Source: Loktanella sp. M215 (lineage in GTDB: Bacteria > Pseudomonadota > Alphaproteobacteria > Rhodobacterales > Rhodobacteraceae). From it: DNA of 64,000 bases. The translations under genes and the position numbers were made by a program. The stretch is from the NCBI RefSeq assembly GCF_021735925.1, contig NZ_WMEA01000001.1, forward strand, positions 124,001 through 188,000, written 5' to 3'. Within the stretch, counting starts at the first letter, position 1; the number at the start of each line of letters is the position of its first letter. The notes beneath the pieces were generated by a model. That model was not told the DNA's origin. It saw only the letters and a program-made list of their open reading frames with translations, and ran no database searches. Positions 43,953-52,830 of the stretch are shown here, in pieces.

Positions 43953-45476
43953 CTACATCGTGCAGCCGACCTGCCAAGGCACGAATTCGTTGTCGCCCAA
44001 TCCCAGCGCCTCGGACTTCGTCACCTGACCGGAGGCTGCCGCGCGGATCATGTCAAAGATTTCCTGCCCCTTGGCGGCGATGCTGACGCCCTTGGTCACG
44101 ATGTCGCCCGTCGTCATGTCCATGTCGTCCGGCATCTGGGCATAGAGGGCATCGGATGTGGCCAGCTTGATCGTCGGCGCAGGTTTTGATCCGAAGGCCG
44201 ACCCGCGCCCCGTGGTGAAGACGACGATCTGTGCCCCGCCCGCAATCTGACCTGTCGCCGACACCGGATCGTAGCCGGGCGTGTCCATGAAGACGAAACC
44301 GGGCTCGGTCACCTGTTCGGCGTAGTCGTAGACGGCGGTCAGCGGGGTCGCACCGCCCTTGGCCGCCGCACCCAGCGATTTTTCAAGGATCGTCGTGATC
44401 CCGCCCTGCTTGTTGCCGGGGCTGGGGTTATTGTCCATCGAACCACCGTTCATGGCGGTATAGTGTTCCCACCAGCGGATCTGCGCGATCAGCTTGTCGC
44501 CCACGGCGGCGCTGGCGGCGCGGCGCAGCAGCAGTTGTTCGGCACCATAGATCTCTGGCGTTTCAGCCAGAATGGCGGTTGCCCCCTGCGCCACCAACAG
44601 GTCAGACGCGACGCCAAGTGCCGGGTTCGCGGTGATCGAGGAAAAGCCATCCGATCCGCCGCATTGCAATGCGACGCGCAGCGCACTCATCGGTTGCGGT
44701 GTGCGGCGCGCGGCGGCGACCTGTGGCAGGATCGCGGTTACATGCGCCTTGATCGCGTCGATGGTGGCGCGGGTGCCGCCGGTGCCCTGAATGGTCAGCG
44801 CATGAAACCTGTCGGTGCCCGCATCGCCGAAATGCGACTGCATGCGCGCGATCTGCATCGCCTCACACCCCAGCCCGACAAAGACCGTGGCACCCACGTT
44901 CGGATGCGTCGCATGTCCCCAGAGCACACGGTCGAGGATCGCGAATCCCGGCCCGTCCTGATCCATGCCGCAGCCTGTGCCATGCGCCAGTGCGACAATC
45001 CCGTCGATTGTCGGGTGATCGGCCAGTAGGCCAGAGGCCTCGATCTCGCTCGCCGCCTTGCGGATCACGGTGGCGGAACAGTTCACGGTCGCGACCAGCG
45101 CGATGTAGTTGCGGGTGCCGACACGCCCATCGGCGCGCAGGTAGCCTTGAAATGTCAGCGCGTCGCGCTGCGGGATCGCGGCGCGTGCGGCGTCCAGATC
45201 CACGCCGACGGCATAGTTCTGATCGTGGGCCGAGAAGGCGCAGTTATGCGTATGGACGTGATCGCCCGCCGCGATGTCGGTCGTGGCGGTGCCGATGATC
45301 TGGCCGAACTTCAACACCGGCTGCCCCGCCGTCAGCGCGCGCCGGGCGATCTTGTGGCCGGGGGCTACGGGTTTGCCCAGCGGCGCGCCAAGGCGCAGGG
45401 GATCAGACCCCGCGGGTGCACGTTCGGTCAGTACGGCGACACTGTCGGCGGGATGCAGGATCAGGGGGTCAGACAT
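43953..45476 (-). CDS. uxaA: Altronate dehydratase, full-length UxaA
   Basis: Iron-dependent dehydratase converting D-altronate to 2-keto-3-deoxygluconate in galacturonate breakdown. The 507-residue protein combines an N-terminal SAF domain (about 5-95, HVHTHNCAFSAH) with the large UxaA/GarD domain (GYLRADGRVGTRNYIALVAT, VNCSAT, AHGTGCGMDQDGPG, LQCGGSDGFSSITANPALG, MDNNPSPGNKQGGITTI). Cys and His in these motifs are the likely metal ligands. Its start overlaps the uxuA stop by 8 bp. Galactarate dehydratase is related but ends differently; context favours altronate. Confidence 0.9.
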   Translation of the reverse strand: MSDPLILHPADSVAVLTERAPAGSDPLRLGAPLGKPVAPGHKIARRALTAGQPVLKFGQIIGTATTDIAAGDHVHTHNCAFSAHDQNYAVGVDLDAARAAIPQRDALTFQGYLRADGRVGTRNYIALVATVNCSATVIRKAASEIEASGLLADHPTIDGIVALAHGTGCGMDQDGPGFAILDRVLWGHATHPNVGATVFVGLGCEAMQIARMQSHFGDAGTDRFHALTIQGTGGTRATIDAIKAHVTAILPQVAAARRTPQPMSALRVALQCGGSDGFSSITANPALGVASDLLVAQGATAILAETPEIYGAEQLLLRRAASAAVGDKLIAQIRWWEHYTAMNGGSMDNNPSPGNKQGGITTILEKSLGAAAKGGATPLTAVYDYAEQVTEPGFVFMDTPGYDPVSATGQIAGGAQIVVFTTGRGSAFGSKPAPTIKLATSDALYAQMPDDMDMTTGDIVTKGVSIAAKGQEIFDMIRAAASGQVTKSEALGLGDNEFVPWQVGCTM

Positions 45477-46653
45477 GATGGCTTTCGTGGGACAGCGCGC
45501 GGAATACGCCGCGAAGTTCGGCCAGCCCCCGCAGACGGCCGATGAGGGGGTATCCGGGGATCAGCGTCCGGTCGAGGTCCGACAGAATATGGTGGCCGTG
45601 ATCCGGGCGGAAGGGAATCCTGTGATCGGCGCGCCCCTCGGACCGGCGGCGCGCTTCCTCGTCCAGCAACACGCGGCAGAGGGCGACCATATCGGTATCG
45701 CCGTCCAGATGCGCCGCCTCCTCGAACGATCCGTCGGGGTCTTTTGCGACGTTGCGCAGATGGGCAAAGTGGATGCGGTCGGCAAAGCGCGCGGCGATCG
45801 CGGGCACGTCGTTGACCGGGTTTGCGCCCAGCGATCCTGCACACAGGGTCAGTCCATTGGCGGGGCCGTCCACCGCGTCCATGATCCACGCGATGTCGTC
45901 CGCGTTCGAGACGATACGCGGCAGGCCCAGAATGTCGCGGGGCGGATCGTCGGGATGGACGCAGAACCGCATGCCAAGGTCCGTGGCTGTGGGAATGACC
46001 TCCTCCAGGAAACGCTTGTAATGCGCCCGCAGGGTGGCACGGTCGATGCCGGCGTAGCTGTCCAGTGCGCGGCGCAGGCCCGGGATATCGTAGCGGTCGA
46101 AGGCGCCCGGCAAACCCGCCATGATCGAGGCCAGCAGCGCATCGCGGTCGGCCTCGCTGGCCTGTTGATACCAGGCGGCGGCCTTGTTCAGCACCTCGGG
46201 GCTGTAATCCGCCTCGGCCTCTCTGCGGCTCAGCATATGGACCTCGAAGGCAGCCATCCGCGTCGCCTCGAACCGCAGGCAGGTGCCGCCGCCGCAGGCG
46301 GGGGCGGTCAGGTCCGTGCGGGTCCAGTCCAAGAGCGGCATGAAGTTGTAGCAGATCGTGGTGATGCCGTTCGCTGCCAGATTGGCCATCGACTGTCGGT
46401 AATTGGCGAAGAGCGTCGTCAGGTCACCTTCGCCCCGCTTGATGTTTTCGTGGATCGGCAGACTTTCCACCACGACCCAGTCGAACCCCGCGTCCGTGAC
46501 GCGGGCCTTGCGGGCGGCGACGGCCTCGGTCGGCCAGACTTCACCATAGGGGATTTCGTGTAGCGCCGTGACGATGCCGCGCGCGCCGGTCTGCGCGACT
46601 TCGTCAAGCGTGATCGCGTCAAGGTCGCCATACCAGCGCCAGCTTTCGATCAT
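45469..46653 (-). CDS. uxuA: Mannonate dehydratase UxuA
   Basis: Converts D-mannonate to 2-keto-3-deoxygluconate. The 394-residue TIM-barrel protein starts MIESWRWYGDLDAITL, close to the family start, with GAGGTG upstream. Diagnostic parts are ARGIVTALHEIPYGEVW (about 24-40), VVESLPIHENIKRG (about 61-74), YNFMPLLDWTRTDL, FCVHPDDPPRDILGLPRIVS and the end DHGHHILSDLDRTLIPGYPL. Its ATG overlaps the uxuB stop (ATGA). Confidence 0.94.
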   Translation of the reverse strand: MIESWRWYGDLDAITLDEVAQTGARGIVTALHEIPYGEVWPTEAVAARKARVTDAGFDWVVVESLPIHENIKRGEGDLTTLFANYRQSMANLAANGITTICYNFMPLLDWTRTDLTAPACGGGTCLRFEATRMAAFEVHMLSRREAEADYSPEVLNKAAAWYQQASEADRDALLASIMAGLPGAFDRYDIPGLRRALDSYAGIDRATLRAHYKRFLEEVIPTATDLGMRFCVHPDDPPRDILGLPRIVSNADDIAWIMDAVDGPANGLTLCAGSLGANPVNDVPAIAARFADRIHFAHLRNVAKDPDGSFEEAAHLDGDTDMVALCRVLLDEEARRRSEGRADHRIPFRPDHGHHILSDLDRTLIPGYPLIGRLRGLAELRGVFRALSHESHHV

Positions 46654-48083
46654 GACGTCACCTCTGCGGCAGCGGCGCGGGCGCCCTTGGACCAGAGCAG
46701 GCTTGCGGCCTGCATCACGGGGGCGGCCAGATGGGCGGCGATATCGGCGGGGAAGATCTGTTCCAGCGACAGCAGCGCCGTCACGGTGCCGGGGGCGGCA
46801 TCGGTCGCCGTTTCCCGCAGCAGGTCGGCCAGCGGATCGCGCACGTCGATGATCTCTCCGTTTTCGTCGGTGCCGCTGACATAGCGCATCCAGCCCGCCA
46901 CGGCGAGGCAGAGCGCCGGGCTCTCGCGCCCCGCCGCGATGTTCTCGCGCAGGGTGCCGAGCAGGCGCTGCGGCAGCTTCTGGCTGCCATCCATCGCGAT
47001 CTGCCAGGTCCGGTGGCGGATCGCGGGGTTGGCGTAACGATCGAACAGGGCATCGGCGTAGTCGGGCAGGCTGACGCCCTCGGGTGCTGTCACGGCGGGC
47101 ATGATCTCGGCCCAGCACTGGCGGACGTAGGTGGCAAAGACCGGGTCCGCGACGGTGTCCGAAATCGTGGCGTGCCCCGCAAGGTAACCAAGGTAGGCCA
47201 GCGCCGAATGGGTGCCGTTCAGCATCCGCAGCTTCATGTCCTCGAAGGCGGTGACGTTGTCGACCATCTGCGCGCCGGCGGCGGCAAGATCGGGGCGGTC
47301 GCCGTTCACGAAATCATCCTGCACCGCCCACTGGCGAAAGGGTTCGTGCATCACGGGGGCCGCGTCGCGGCGGCCAATCAGCGTCTCCACGGTCTCGATG
47401 TCGGCCTCCGTCGTGGCGGGGGTGATGCGATCGACCATCGTGGCGGGGAATTTGCCGTGGTCCGCGATCCAGTCGGCAAGCGCCGGGTCGATCCGGCGGG
47501 CAAGGTCAAGCACCACACCGCGCACAAGCGCCCCGTTATCGGGCAGGTTGTCGCAGGTCAGCACCGTGAAAGGCGGCTCGCCCGCCGCCCGACGGCGTTG
47601 CAGCGCCCGCACGAGGTAGCCCGGCGCGGAGCACGGCACATCATTGTTCAGATCCTTCACGATATCCGGATGATCGGGGTTCAGCGCACCGGTGGCCGGG
47701 TTATGGCAATAGCCCTTCTCGGTCACCGTCAGGGACACGATCCTGACCCCCGGATCGGCCATCGCGGCCAGAACCGCCTCTGGATCCTCTGGCGCCACCA
47801 GCACGTCGTTCAGCACGTCGATGATCCGCGTCTGCGGCCCGTCCGGCGTCAGGGTGACAGAGGTATAGGCCCAGTCCTGCGGTTGCAGGGCGTCGCGGGT
47901 GTCGGGGCTGCGCAGGCTGACGCCGACGATGCCCCAGTCGCCACCGGACGCCTGCATCGCGTCGACGAAATAGACGCAACCGAAGGCGCGAAAGAAGGCG
48001 CCGAGGCCCAAGTGGACGATGCCTGTGGCGGGACGCGGTGAATCAGGGCGGGTCAGGCGATCAGCGGGCAAGCCAGCCTCCAT
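46650..48083 (-). CDS. uxuB: Fructuronate reductase / mannitol dehydrogenase-family oxidoreductase (UxuB)
   Basis: NAD-dependent long-chain polyol dehydrogenase family, here most likely reducing D-fructuronate to D-mannonate. 477 residues from ATG 48083; TTG 48071, in frame and with GGAGG five bases upstream, is an alternative start. N-terminal Rossmann part (IVHLGLGAFFRAFGCVYFVD, WGIVGVSLRSPD), then TVTEKGYCHNPATG, TCDNLPDNGALVRGVV, and the active-site region KLRMLNGTHSALAYLGYLAG with Lys, Asn and His (about 290). No tagaturonate reductase (UxaB) is present, so it may also serve galacturonate. Confidence 0.88.
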   Translation of the reverse strand: MEAGLPADRLTRPDSPRPATGIVHLGLGAFFRAFGCVYFVDAMQASGGDWGIVGVSLRSPDTRDALQPQDWAYTSVTLTPDGPQTRIIDVLNDVLVAPEDPEAVLAAMADPGVRIVSLTVTEKGYCHNPATGALNPDHPDIVKDLNNDVPCSAPGYLVRALQRRRAAGEPPFTVLTCDNLPDNGALVRGVVLDLARRIDPALADWIADHGKFPATMVDRITPATTEADIETVETLIGRRDAAPVMHEPFRQWAVQDDFVNGDRPDLAAAGAQMVDNVTAFEDMKLRMLNGTHSALAYLGYLAGHATISDTVADPVFATYVRQCWAEIMPAVTAPEGVSLPDYADALFDRYANPAIRHRTWQIAMDGSQKLPQRLLGTLRENIAAGRESPALCLAVAGWMRYVSGTDENGEIIDVRDPLADLLRETATDAAPGTVTALLSLEQIFPADIAAHLAAPVMQAASLLWSKGARAAAAEVTS

Positions 48084-48795
48084 CAACGTTGAGGATCGCG
48101 CCGTGGATATAGGCGCTTGCAGGGGTGCAGAGGTAGACCGCGGCCCCGGCGATATCGGACGCCTGCCCCCAACGACCGGCGGGAATCCGGTCGAGGATGG
48201 CCGCGTTGCGGGACGCGTCGGCGCGCAGGGCCTCGGTGTTGTTCGTCTCGATATAGCCGGGGGCTATGGCGTTCACGTTGATGCCCTTGGCGGCCCATTC
48301 GTTGGCCAGCAGCTTGGTCAGGCCAGCGACGCCGTGTTTCGACGCGGTGTAGCTGGGGACGCGAATGCCGCCCTGAAACGACAGAAGCGAGGCGATGTTG
48401 ACGACGCGGCCCTGTGCGCCGCGCGCGAACACGGCCTTCGCAAAGGCCTGCGTGGTAAAGAACAGCGCCTTGAGGTTCACGTCCATGACGTCGTCCCAGT
48501 CGGATTCGGTAAAGTCCACGGCATCGCTGCGGCGGATGATGCCCGCGTTGTTGATCAGAATGTCGATGGGTTCGCCGGTGAACAATCCCTGCCCCGCCAT
48601 CGGATCGGCAAAATCGACCGCGACCTGCGACGCGGTGCCGCCCTCGGCCTCGATCATCGCGACCGTTTCATCACAGGTGCGGCGGCCGGCACAGATGACC
48701 TGCGCTCCCGCCTGGGCCAGACCGACCGCAATGGCCTGACCGATGCCGGTATTGGCCCCGGTCACCAGCGCACGGTGTCCTGTCAGAGAGAACAT
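48061..48795 (-). CDS. kduD: 2-dehydro-3-deoxy-D-gluconate 5-dehydrogenase KduD (SDR)
   Basis: Short-chain dehydrogenase reducing 2,5-diketo-3-deoxygluconate to KDG in unsaturated-uronate breakdown. The 244-residue protein from MFSLTGHRALVTGANTGIGQ has the TGxxxGIG nucleotide motif, NNAG (about 83), catalytic Ser in IASLLSFQGG, and YTASKHG with Tyr and Lys (about 148-154), ending NAIAPGYIETNNTEALRAD and VDGGW. KduD is chosen over other SDRs because kduI precedes it by 2 bp. It overlaps uxuB by 23 bp. Confidence 0.88.
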   Translation of the reverse strand: MFSLTGHRALVTGANTGIGQAIAVGLAQAGAQVICAGRRTCDETVAMIEAEGGTASQVAVDFADPMAGQGLFTGEPIDILINNAGIIRRSDAVDFTESDWDDVMDVNLKALFFTTQAFAKAVFARGAQGRVVNIASLLSFQGGIRVPSYTASKHGVAGLTKLLANEWAAKGINVNAIAPGYIETNNTEALRADASRNAAILDRIPAGRWGQASDIAGAAVYLCTPASAYIHGAILNVDGGWLAR

Positions 48796-48797
48796 GC

Positions 48798-49622
48798 TCA
48801 CCGCAGCGCCTCCATCGGGATCATATCCATGTCGGTGAAATCGACGTTGTCGCCCGCCATCGTCCAGCAGAAGGTATAGGACCCGGTGCCGGCCCCTGCA
48901 TGGACGGACCACGGCGGGCTGATCACGGCCTCTTCGTTCGCCATGACGATGTGGCGGGTCTGGGTCGGCTCGCCCATGATGTGGAACACGCGGGTCTGGC
49001 TGGGCATGTCGAAATAGAGATATGCCTCCATCCGGCGGTCGTGGGTGTGGGCGGGCATGGTGTTCCAGACAGAGCCTTCGGCGAACTGCGTGTAGCCCAT
49101 CAGCAGCTGGCAGGACTCGGCGACTTCGGGGTGCAGGAATTGCAGGATCACGCGTTCGTTTGCGGTCTCCGGCGACCCCATCTCGACCCGGCGCGCATCC
49201 GACAGCTTGATCAGGCGGGTCGGACAGGTGCGGTGTGCGGGGGCCGACAGGATGTAGAAGCGTCCCGCGCCCGCGAAGTTAACGGGTCCGGCGCCCATGC
49301 CGATATAGACGACCTCGCCCTTCTCTAGCGTATGCGACGCGCCACCGACGGTCACGGTGCCGGTGTCGCCCACGTTCAGCACGGCCATCTCGCGGCGTTC
49401 GAGGAAGGTGGCGGTGCCAGTCTCCTCCACCCGGTCCAGCGTCAGGGTGCCGCTGCCCGGTACGGCGGAGCCCAGAATAAGGCGGTCATAGTGGCTGTAG
49501 ATCAGCTTGATCTGGCCGTCGGCGAACAACCCGTCCACGTGGAAATGGTCGCGCAGCTGATCGGTATCCAGCGTCCTGGCGGTCGCGGGGTCGATGGCAT
49601 AGCGGGTCTGTGTGGTCAGCAT
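48798..49622 (-). CDS. kduI: 5-dehydro-4-deoxy-D-glucuronate isomerase KduI
   Basis: Isomerises 5-keto-4-deoxyuronate (DKI), from pectin lyase products, to 2,5-diketo-3-deoxygluconate. The 274-residue bicupin protein begins MLTTQTRYAIDPATARTLDT. Zinc ligands are in MPAHTHDRRMEAYLYFD (about 193-209) and a later His in PPWSVHAGAGTGSYTFCWTM. The length and the end (DFTDMDMIPMEALR) match KduI. It lies between kdgF and kduD in the order of the pathway. Confidence 0.94.
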   Translation of the reverse strand: MLTTQTRYAIDPATARTLDTDQLRDHFHVDGLFADGQIKLIYSHYDRLILGSAVPGSGTLTLDRVEETGTATFLERREMAVLNVGDTGTVTVGGASHTLEKGEVVYIGMGAGPVNFAGAGRFYILSAPAHRTCPTRLIKLSDARRVEMGSPETANERVILQFLHPEVAESCQLLMGYTQFAEGSVWNTMPAHTHDRRMEAYLYFDMPSQTRVFHIMGEPTQTRHIVMANEEAVISPPWSVHAGAGTGSYTFCWTMAGDNVDFTDMDMIPMEALR

Positions 49623-49638
49623 TGGGTCTTCTTTCGGG

Positions 49639-49944
49639 TCAGAGGAAATCGTCACGCCGGGGCGTGAAGGTGTCGATCAGGGTGCCGGCCGCGCGGCAGA
49701 TGCAGCCGTGGGTAACGTGGCTGGGGATGATCAGGCTGTCGCCGGGGCCAAGGTCATAATCCTTGCCCGCCATGTGGAAGGTGAAGCGCCCCGCCTCGAC
49801 ATAGGTGGCCTGCACGTGACGATGGTCGTGCAGACGGCCCTCGGCACCTTCCTCGAACCGGAAGGCGACGGTCATCATGTCTGGGGTTTCAGCCAGCACC
49901 TGACGGGTGACGCCGGGATCGGCGGGAACGACCGGGTGGGGCAT
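49639..49944 (-). CDS. kdgF: Cupin KdgF, unsaturated uronate-linearising enzyme
   Basis: A 101-residue single-cupin protein. Metal-binding residues are in LHDHRHVQATYVEAGRFTF (two His and Gln, about 38-56) and SHVTHGCICRAAGTLIDTFT (His about 78), followed by the typical PRRDDFL end. KdgF converts 4,5-unsaturated monouronates from pectin and alginate lyases to linear ketouronates. The kdgF-kduI-kduD order here strongly supports this assignment over a generic cupin. GGAGG precedes the ATG. Confidence 0.87.
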   Translation of the reverse strand: MPHPVVPADPGVTRQVLAETPDMMTVAFRFEEGAEGRLHDHRHVQATYVEAGRFTFHMAGKDYDLGPGDSLIIPSHVTHGCICRAAGTLIDTFTPRRDDFL

Positions 49945-49954
49945 CGAAACCTCC

Positions 49955-51235
49955 TTAGTGAAACAGCGACGGCAGCCAGAGCGACAGGCCGGGGATATAG
50001 GTGACCAGCATCAGGGTCGCGAAGGCCGCACCATAGAACGGCCAGATCGAACGCACGGCGGTCCAGACGGGGATCCGTCCCACGGCGCAACCGACGAAAA
50101 GCACCGCGCCGACCGGTGGCGTGCACAACCCGATGCCAAGGTTCAGGATCAGGATCACGCCAAAGTGGACCGGATCAACGCCAAACGCCTGTGCGACGGG
50201 CAGAAAGATCGGCGTCGTGATGACGATCAGCGGCGACATGTCCATGAAGGTGCCGAGGATCAGCAGGATCAGGTTCAGCAGCAGCAGGATCACGATGGGG
50301 TTGTCGCTGACACCCTGCATCGCCTCGATCATCATGACCGGCACCTTGGTATAGGCCAGCAGCCAGCCAAACGAGGCCGCGCAGCCAATGACCAGCAGCA
50401 CCATGGCGGTGGTGCGGACCGCAGCCATCGTCGCCTCGACAAAGTCGTGGAAGGACAGGGTGCGGTAGACGAAAAACGTCACCAGCAGCGCATAGACCAC
50501 GGCGATGTTTGACGATTCAGACGCGGTGAAGACGCCGGACCGGACGCCGCCAAAGATGATGGCGACAAGGATCAGGCCGGGGGCGGCGGACACGAAAAGC
50601 GTGCCCATCATCGCAAATCCTTGAAACGGCTGGACCGGATAGCCCTTTTTCACCGCGACCCACCAGGCGGCAATCATCAGCGACAGGGCCAGCAACAGGC
50701 CCGGCAGGATTCCGGCCGTAAAGAGGTCGGCGATGGAAATGCGACCGCCCGCCGAGATCGAATAGATGATCATGTTGTGCGACGGCGGCAGCAGCAGCGC
50801 GATGATCGAGCTTACGACGGTGATATTGACGGCGTAGTCGACGTCGTATCCACGTTCCTTCATCTGCGGCACCATCAGGCCGCCGACCGCACTCGCATCG
50901 GCGGCGGCAGAGCCGGAAACACCGCCGAACATCACCGACGACAGCACGTTGACCTGCCCCAGCCCGCCACGGAAATGGCCGACGAAGGCTCCGGCGAGGG
51001 CCACCAGCCTGCGGGCGATATCGCCGCGCACCATCAGATCGCCGGCAAAGATGAAGAACGGGATCGCCATCAGGGCAAAGACGGACACGCCCGAGTTCAG
51101 GCGCTGGAACACCACGACGGGCGGCAGGCCCAGATAGGCGACGGTCGCAAAACTTGAGACGCCAAGACAGAAGGCGACCGGCGTGCCGATCAGCAGCAGC
51201 ACCACGAAGGTGCCAAAGAGGACGTAAAGTTCCAT
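49955..51235 (-). CDS. TRAP transporter large permease (uronate locus)
   Basis: Twelve-helix DctM-type subunit, 426 residues, with FGTFVVLLLIGTPVAFCLGV at the N-terminus, FFIFAGDLMVRGDIARRLV, GGVSGSAAADASAVGGLMVP, ALLLPPSHNMIIYSISAGG and GIGLCTPPVGAVLFVGCAVG. It starts directly after the small permease stop and is followed after 10 bp by kdgF, so uptake and processing are co-expressed. Confidence 0.95.
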   Translation of the reverse strand: MELYVLFGTFVVLLLIGTPVAFCLGVSSFATVAYLGLPPVVVFQRLNSGVSVFALMAIPFFIFAGDLMVRGDIARRLVALAGAFVGHFRGGLGQVNVLSSVMFGGVSGSAAADASAVGGLMVPQMKERGYDVDYAVNITVVSSIIALLLPPSHNMIIYSISAGGRISIADLFTAGILPGLLLALSLMIAAWWVAVKKGYPVQPFQGFAMMGTLFVSAAPGLILVAIIFGGVRSGVFTASESSNIAVVYALLVTFFVYRTLSFHDFVEATMAAVRTTAMVLLVIGCAASFGWLLAYTKVPVMMIEAMQGVSDNPIVILLLLNLILLILGTFMDMSPLIVITTPIFLPVAQAFGVDPVHFGVILILNLGIGLCTPPVGAVLFVGCAVGRIPVWTAVRSIWPFYGAAFATLMLVTYIPGLSLWLPSLFH

Positions 51236-51760
51236 TTAAGCGGCTTCTTCCGTGTCTTCGCCGAAACGGGCGGTGGGCAGACCTGCGGCGCGGCGGGCGA
51301 TCCGCTCGACCGAGAACAGAACGACGAGGATGCCGCCAAGGATGACGGGAATGAAGCTCCAGGCGTCCGAGATGCCGAGCGATGGCATGACGTTGTTGGC
51401 GGCCTTGGCGGCGAGCGACCAGCCGAACCAGGCCATACCCGCCCCGAACGCCGCGACCGCAACGTCGGAAATGGAATAGAGCACCATCTTGCCCTTGTGC
51501 GGGATCAGATAAAGCAGCACGTCGAAGGACAAATGGTAGCCCTCGCGGATGCCGACGGCGGCGCCCAGAAAGATGAACCAGCCCATGATCATCACGGACG
51601 CAGGCTCTGTCCAGATGATGCTGTCGTTCAGCACATAGCGCCAAAAGACCTGAGCCGCGATGAAGGCGGTCATCAGCACCAGCCCGACACCGGCGACCCA
51701 CAGGGCCAGACGCGCGAGTCCACCCGTCAGGTCGGCCACCCGCAACATGAAACGTTCCAA
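51236..51760 (-). CDS. TRAP transporter small permease (uronate locus)
   Basis: Four-helix DctQ-type subunit, 174 residues. Hydrophobic segments at about 15-40, 50-70, 90-110 and 130-150; the conserved FLGAAVGIREGYHLSFDVLL (about 63-82) matches the family. Its stop TAA abuts the large permease ATG. A stable hairpin separates it from the receptor gene upstream. Confidence 0.9.
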   Translation of the reverse strand: MERFMLRVADLTGGLARLALWVAGVGLVLMTAFIAAQVFWRYVLNDSIIWTEPASVMIMGWFIFLGAAVGIREGYHLSFDVLLYLIPHKGKMVLYSISDVAVAAFGAGMAWFGWSLAAKAANNVMPSLGISDAWSFIPVILGGILVVLFSVERIARRAAGLPTARFGEDTEEAA

Positions 51761-51785
51761 GATATGTCCCCCGACACCGTGAAGA

Positions 51786-51813
51786 CCCCCGCCCGGATGA
51801 TCCCGGGCGGGGG
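51786..51813 (-). other. Very stable intercistronic hairpin between dctP and dctQ
   Basis: CCCCCGCCCGG and CCGGGCGGGGG pair over 11 bp with a 6-nt loop. It lies 8 bp after the receptor stop and has no T-run on the minus strand. Such hairpins commonly protect the 3' end of the receptor mRNA so that more receptor than permease is made. Confidence 0.65.
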
Positions 51814-51821
51814 CGTGGCGC

Positions 51822-52802
51822 TTATTCAGTCGCCTGAATGTCCGCGACCATCTGCTTGAGTTTGTCGGACGTGACGTACTTGTCGTAGACCGGCTTCATC
51901 GCGTCGATGAACGGCTGCTTGTCGATATCCGTGACGATCTCGGCACCGGCGGCGCGCACCTTCTCCTCGGATTCCTTCTCGCTGGCGGCCCAGAGATCAC
52001 GCATGACGGGCACGACGTCCTTGGCAGCCTGACGCACGACCGCCTGATCTTCCGCGCTCAGCTTTTCGAAGCTGGTCTTGGACATCACCAGCACTTCCGG
52101 CACGATCAGGTGTTCGTCCATCGTGTAGTACTTGGCGACCTCGAAGTGACCCGAGGAATCGTAGGACGGCCAGTTGTTCTCGGCCCCGTCGATGACGCCG
52201 GTCTGGATGCTGGAATAGACCTCGCCGTAAGGCATCGGGGTCGCGTTCGCGCCCAGTGCGCCGACCATGTCGACGAACATGTCCGACTGCATGACGCGGA
52301 ACTTCATGCCGGCCAGGTCGGCCACGGAATTGATCGGCTTTTCAGAGTTGTAAAAGCTGCGCGAGCCGCCGTCGAAGAAAGCCAGACCGACCAGATCATG
52401 GTCGGAAAAAGCGTCCAGAATCTGCTCACCCACGGGGCCGTCCATGACCTTGTGCATGTGATCGACCGACCGGAAGATATAGGGCAGCGACGGCACTTGC
52501 GTTTCTTCGATGATATTGTTGAACGGCCCGAGCGAGACGCGGTTCATGTCGATGACGCCGAACTGCGTCTGCTCGATGGTGTCCTTTTCCTCGCCCAGCT
52601 GCGCCGAGGCGAAGACCTCGATGCACAGGCGGCCGTCGGTGCGTTCCTCCAGCAGTTTGCCCATTTCCTGCACGGCGACCACGGTCGGGTAGCCTTCGGG
52701 GTGGGTGTCCGACGACCGCAGCGTCGTCTCGCAGGCGGTGGCGGCGGTGGCCATGGCGGCGCTGCCCAGCAGGGCCGCGATCAGAGATGTCTTCAGTGTC
52801 AT
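51822..52802 (-). CDS. TRAP solute receptor, probable uronate binding (DctP)
   Basis: Periplasmic receptor of 326 residues with signal peptide [20 protein letters not shown]. DctP-fold markers are [20 protein letters not shown] (about 29-48), the substrate-binding Arg in [20 protein letters not shown] (about 162-181) and [20 protein letters not shown] (about 202). The GAENNWPSY pattern is, from memory, shared with glucuronate and galacturonate receptors. Located between uxaC and the permease genes, it is very likely a uronate receptor. Confidence 0.92.
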   Translation of the reverse strand: MTLKTSLIAALLGSAAMATAATACETTLRSSDTHPEGYPTVVAVQEMGKLLEERTDGRLCIEVFASAQLGEEKDTIEQTQFGVIDMNRVSLGPFNNIIEETQVPSLPYIFRSVDHMHKVMDGPVGEQILDAFSDHDLVGLAFFDGGSRSFYNSEKPINSVADLAGMKFRVMQSDMFVDMVGALGANATPMPYGEVYSSIQTGVIDGAENNWPSYDSSGHFEVAKYYTMDEHLIVPEVLVMSKTSFEKLSAEDQAVVRQAAKDVVPVMRDLWAASEKESEEKVRAAGAEIVTDIDKQPFIDAMKPVYDKYVTSDKLKQMVADIQATE

Positions 52803-52830
52803 TTAATTTCCTCCCTGGAAATGGTCGTGG

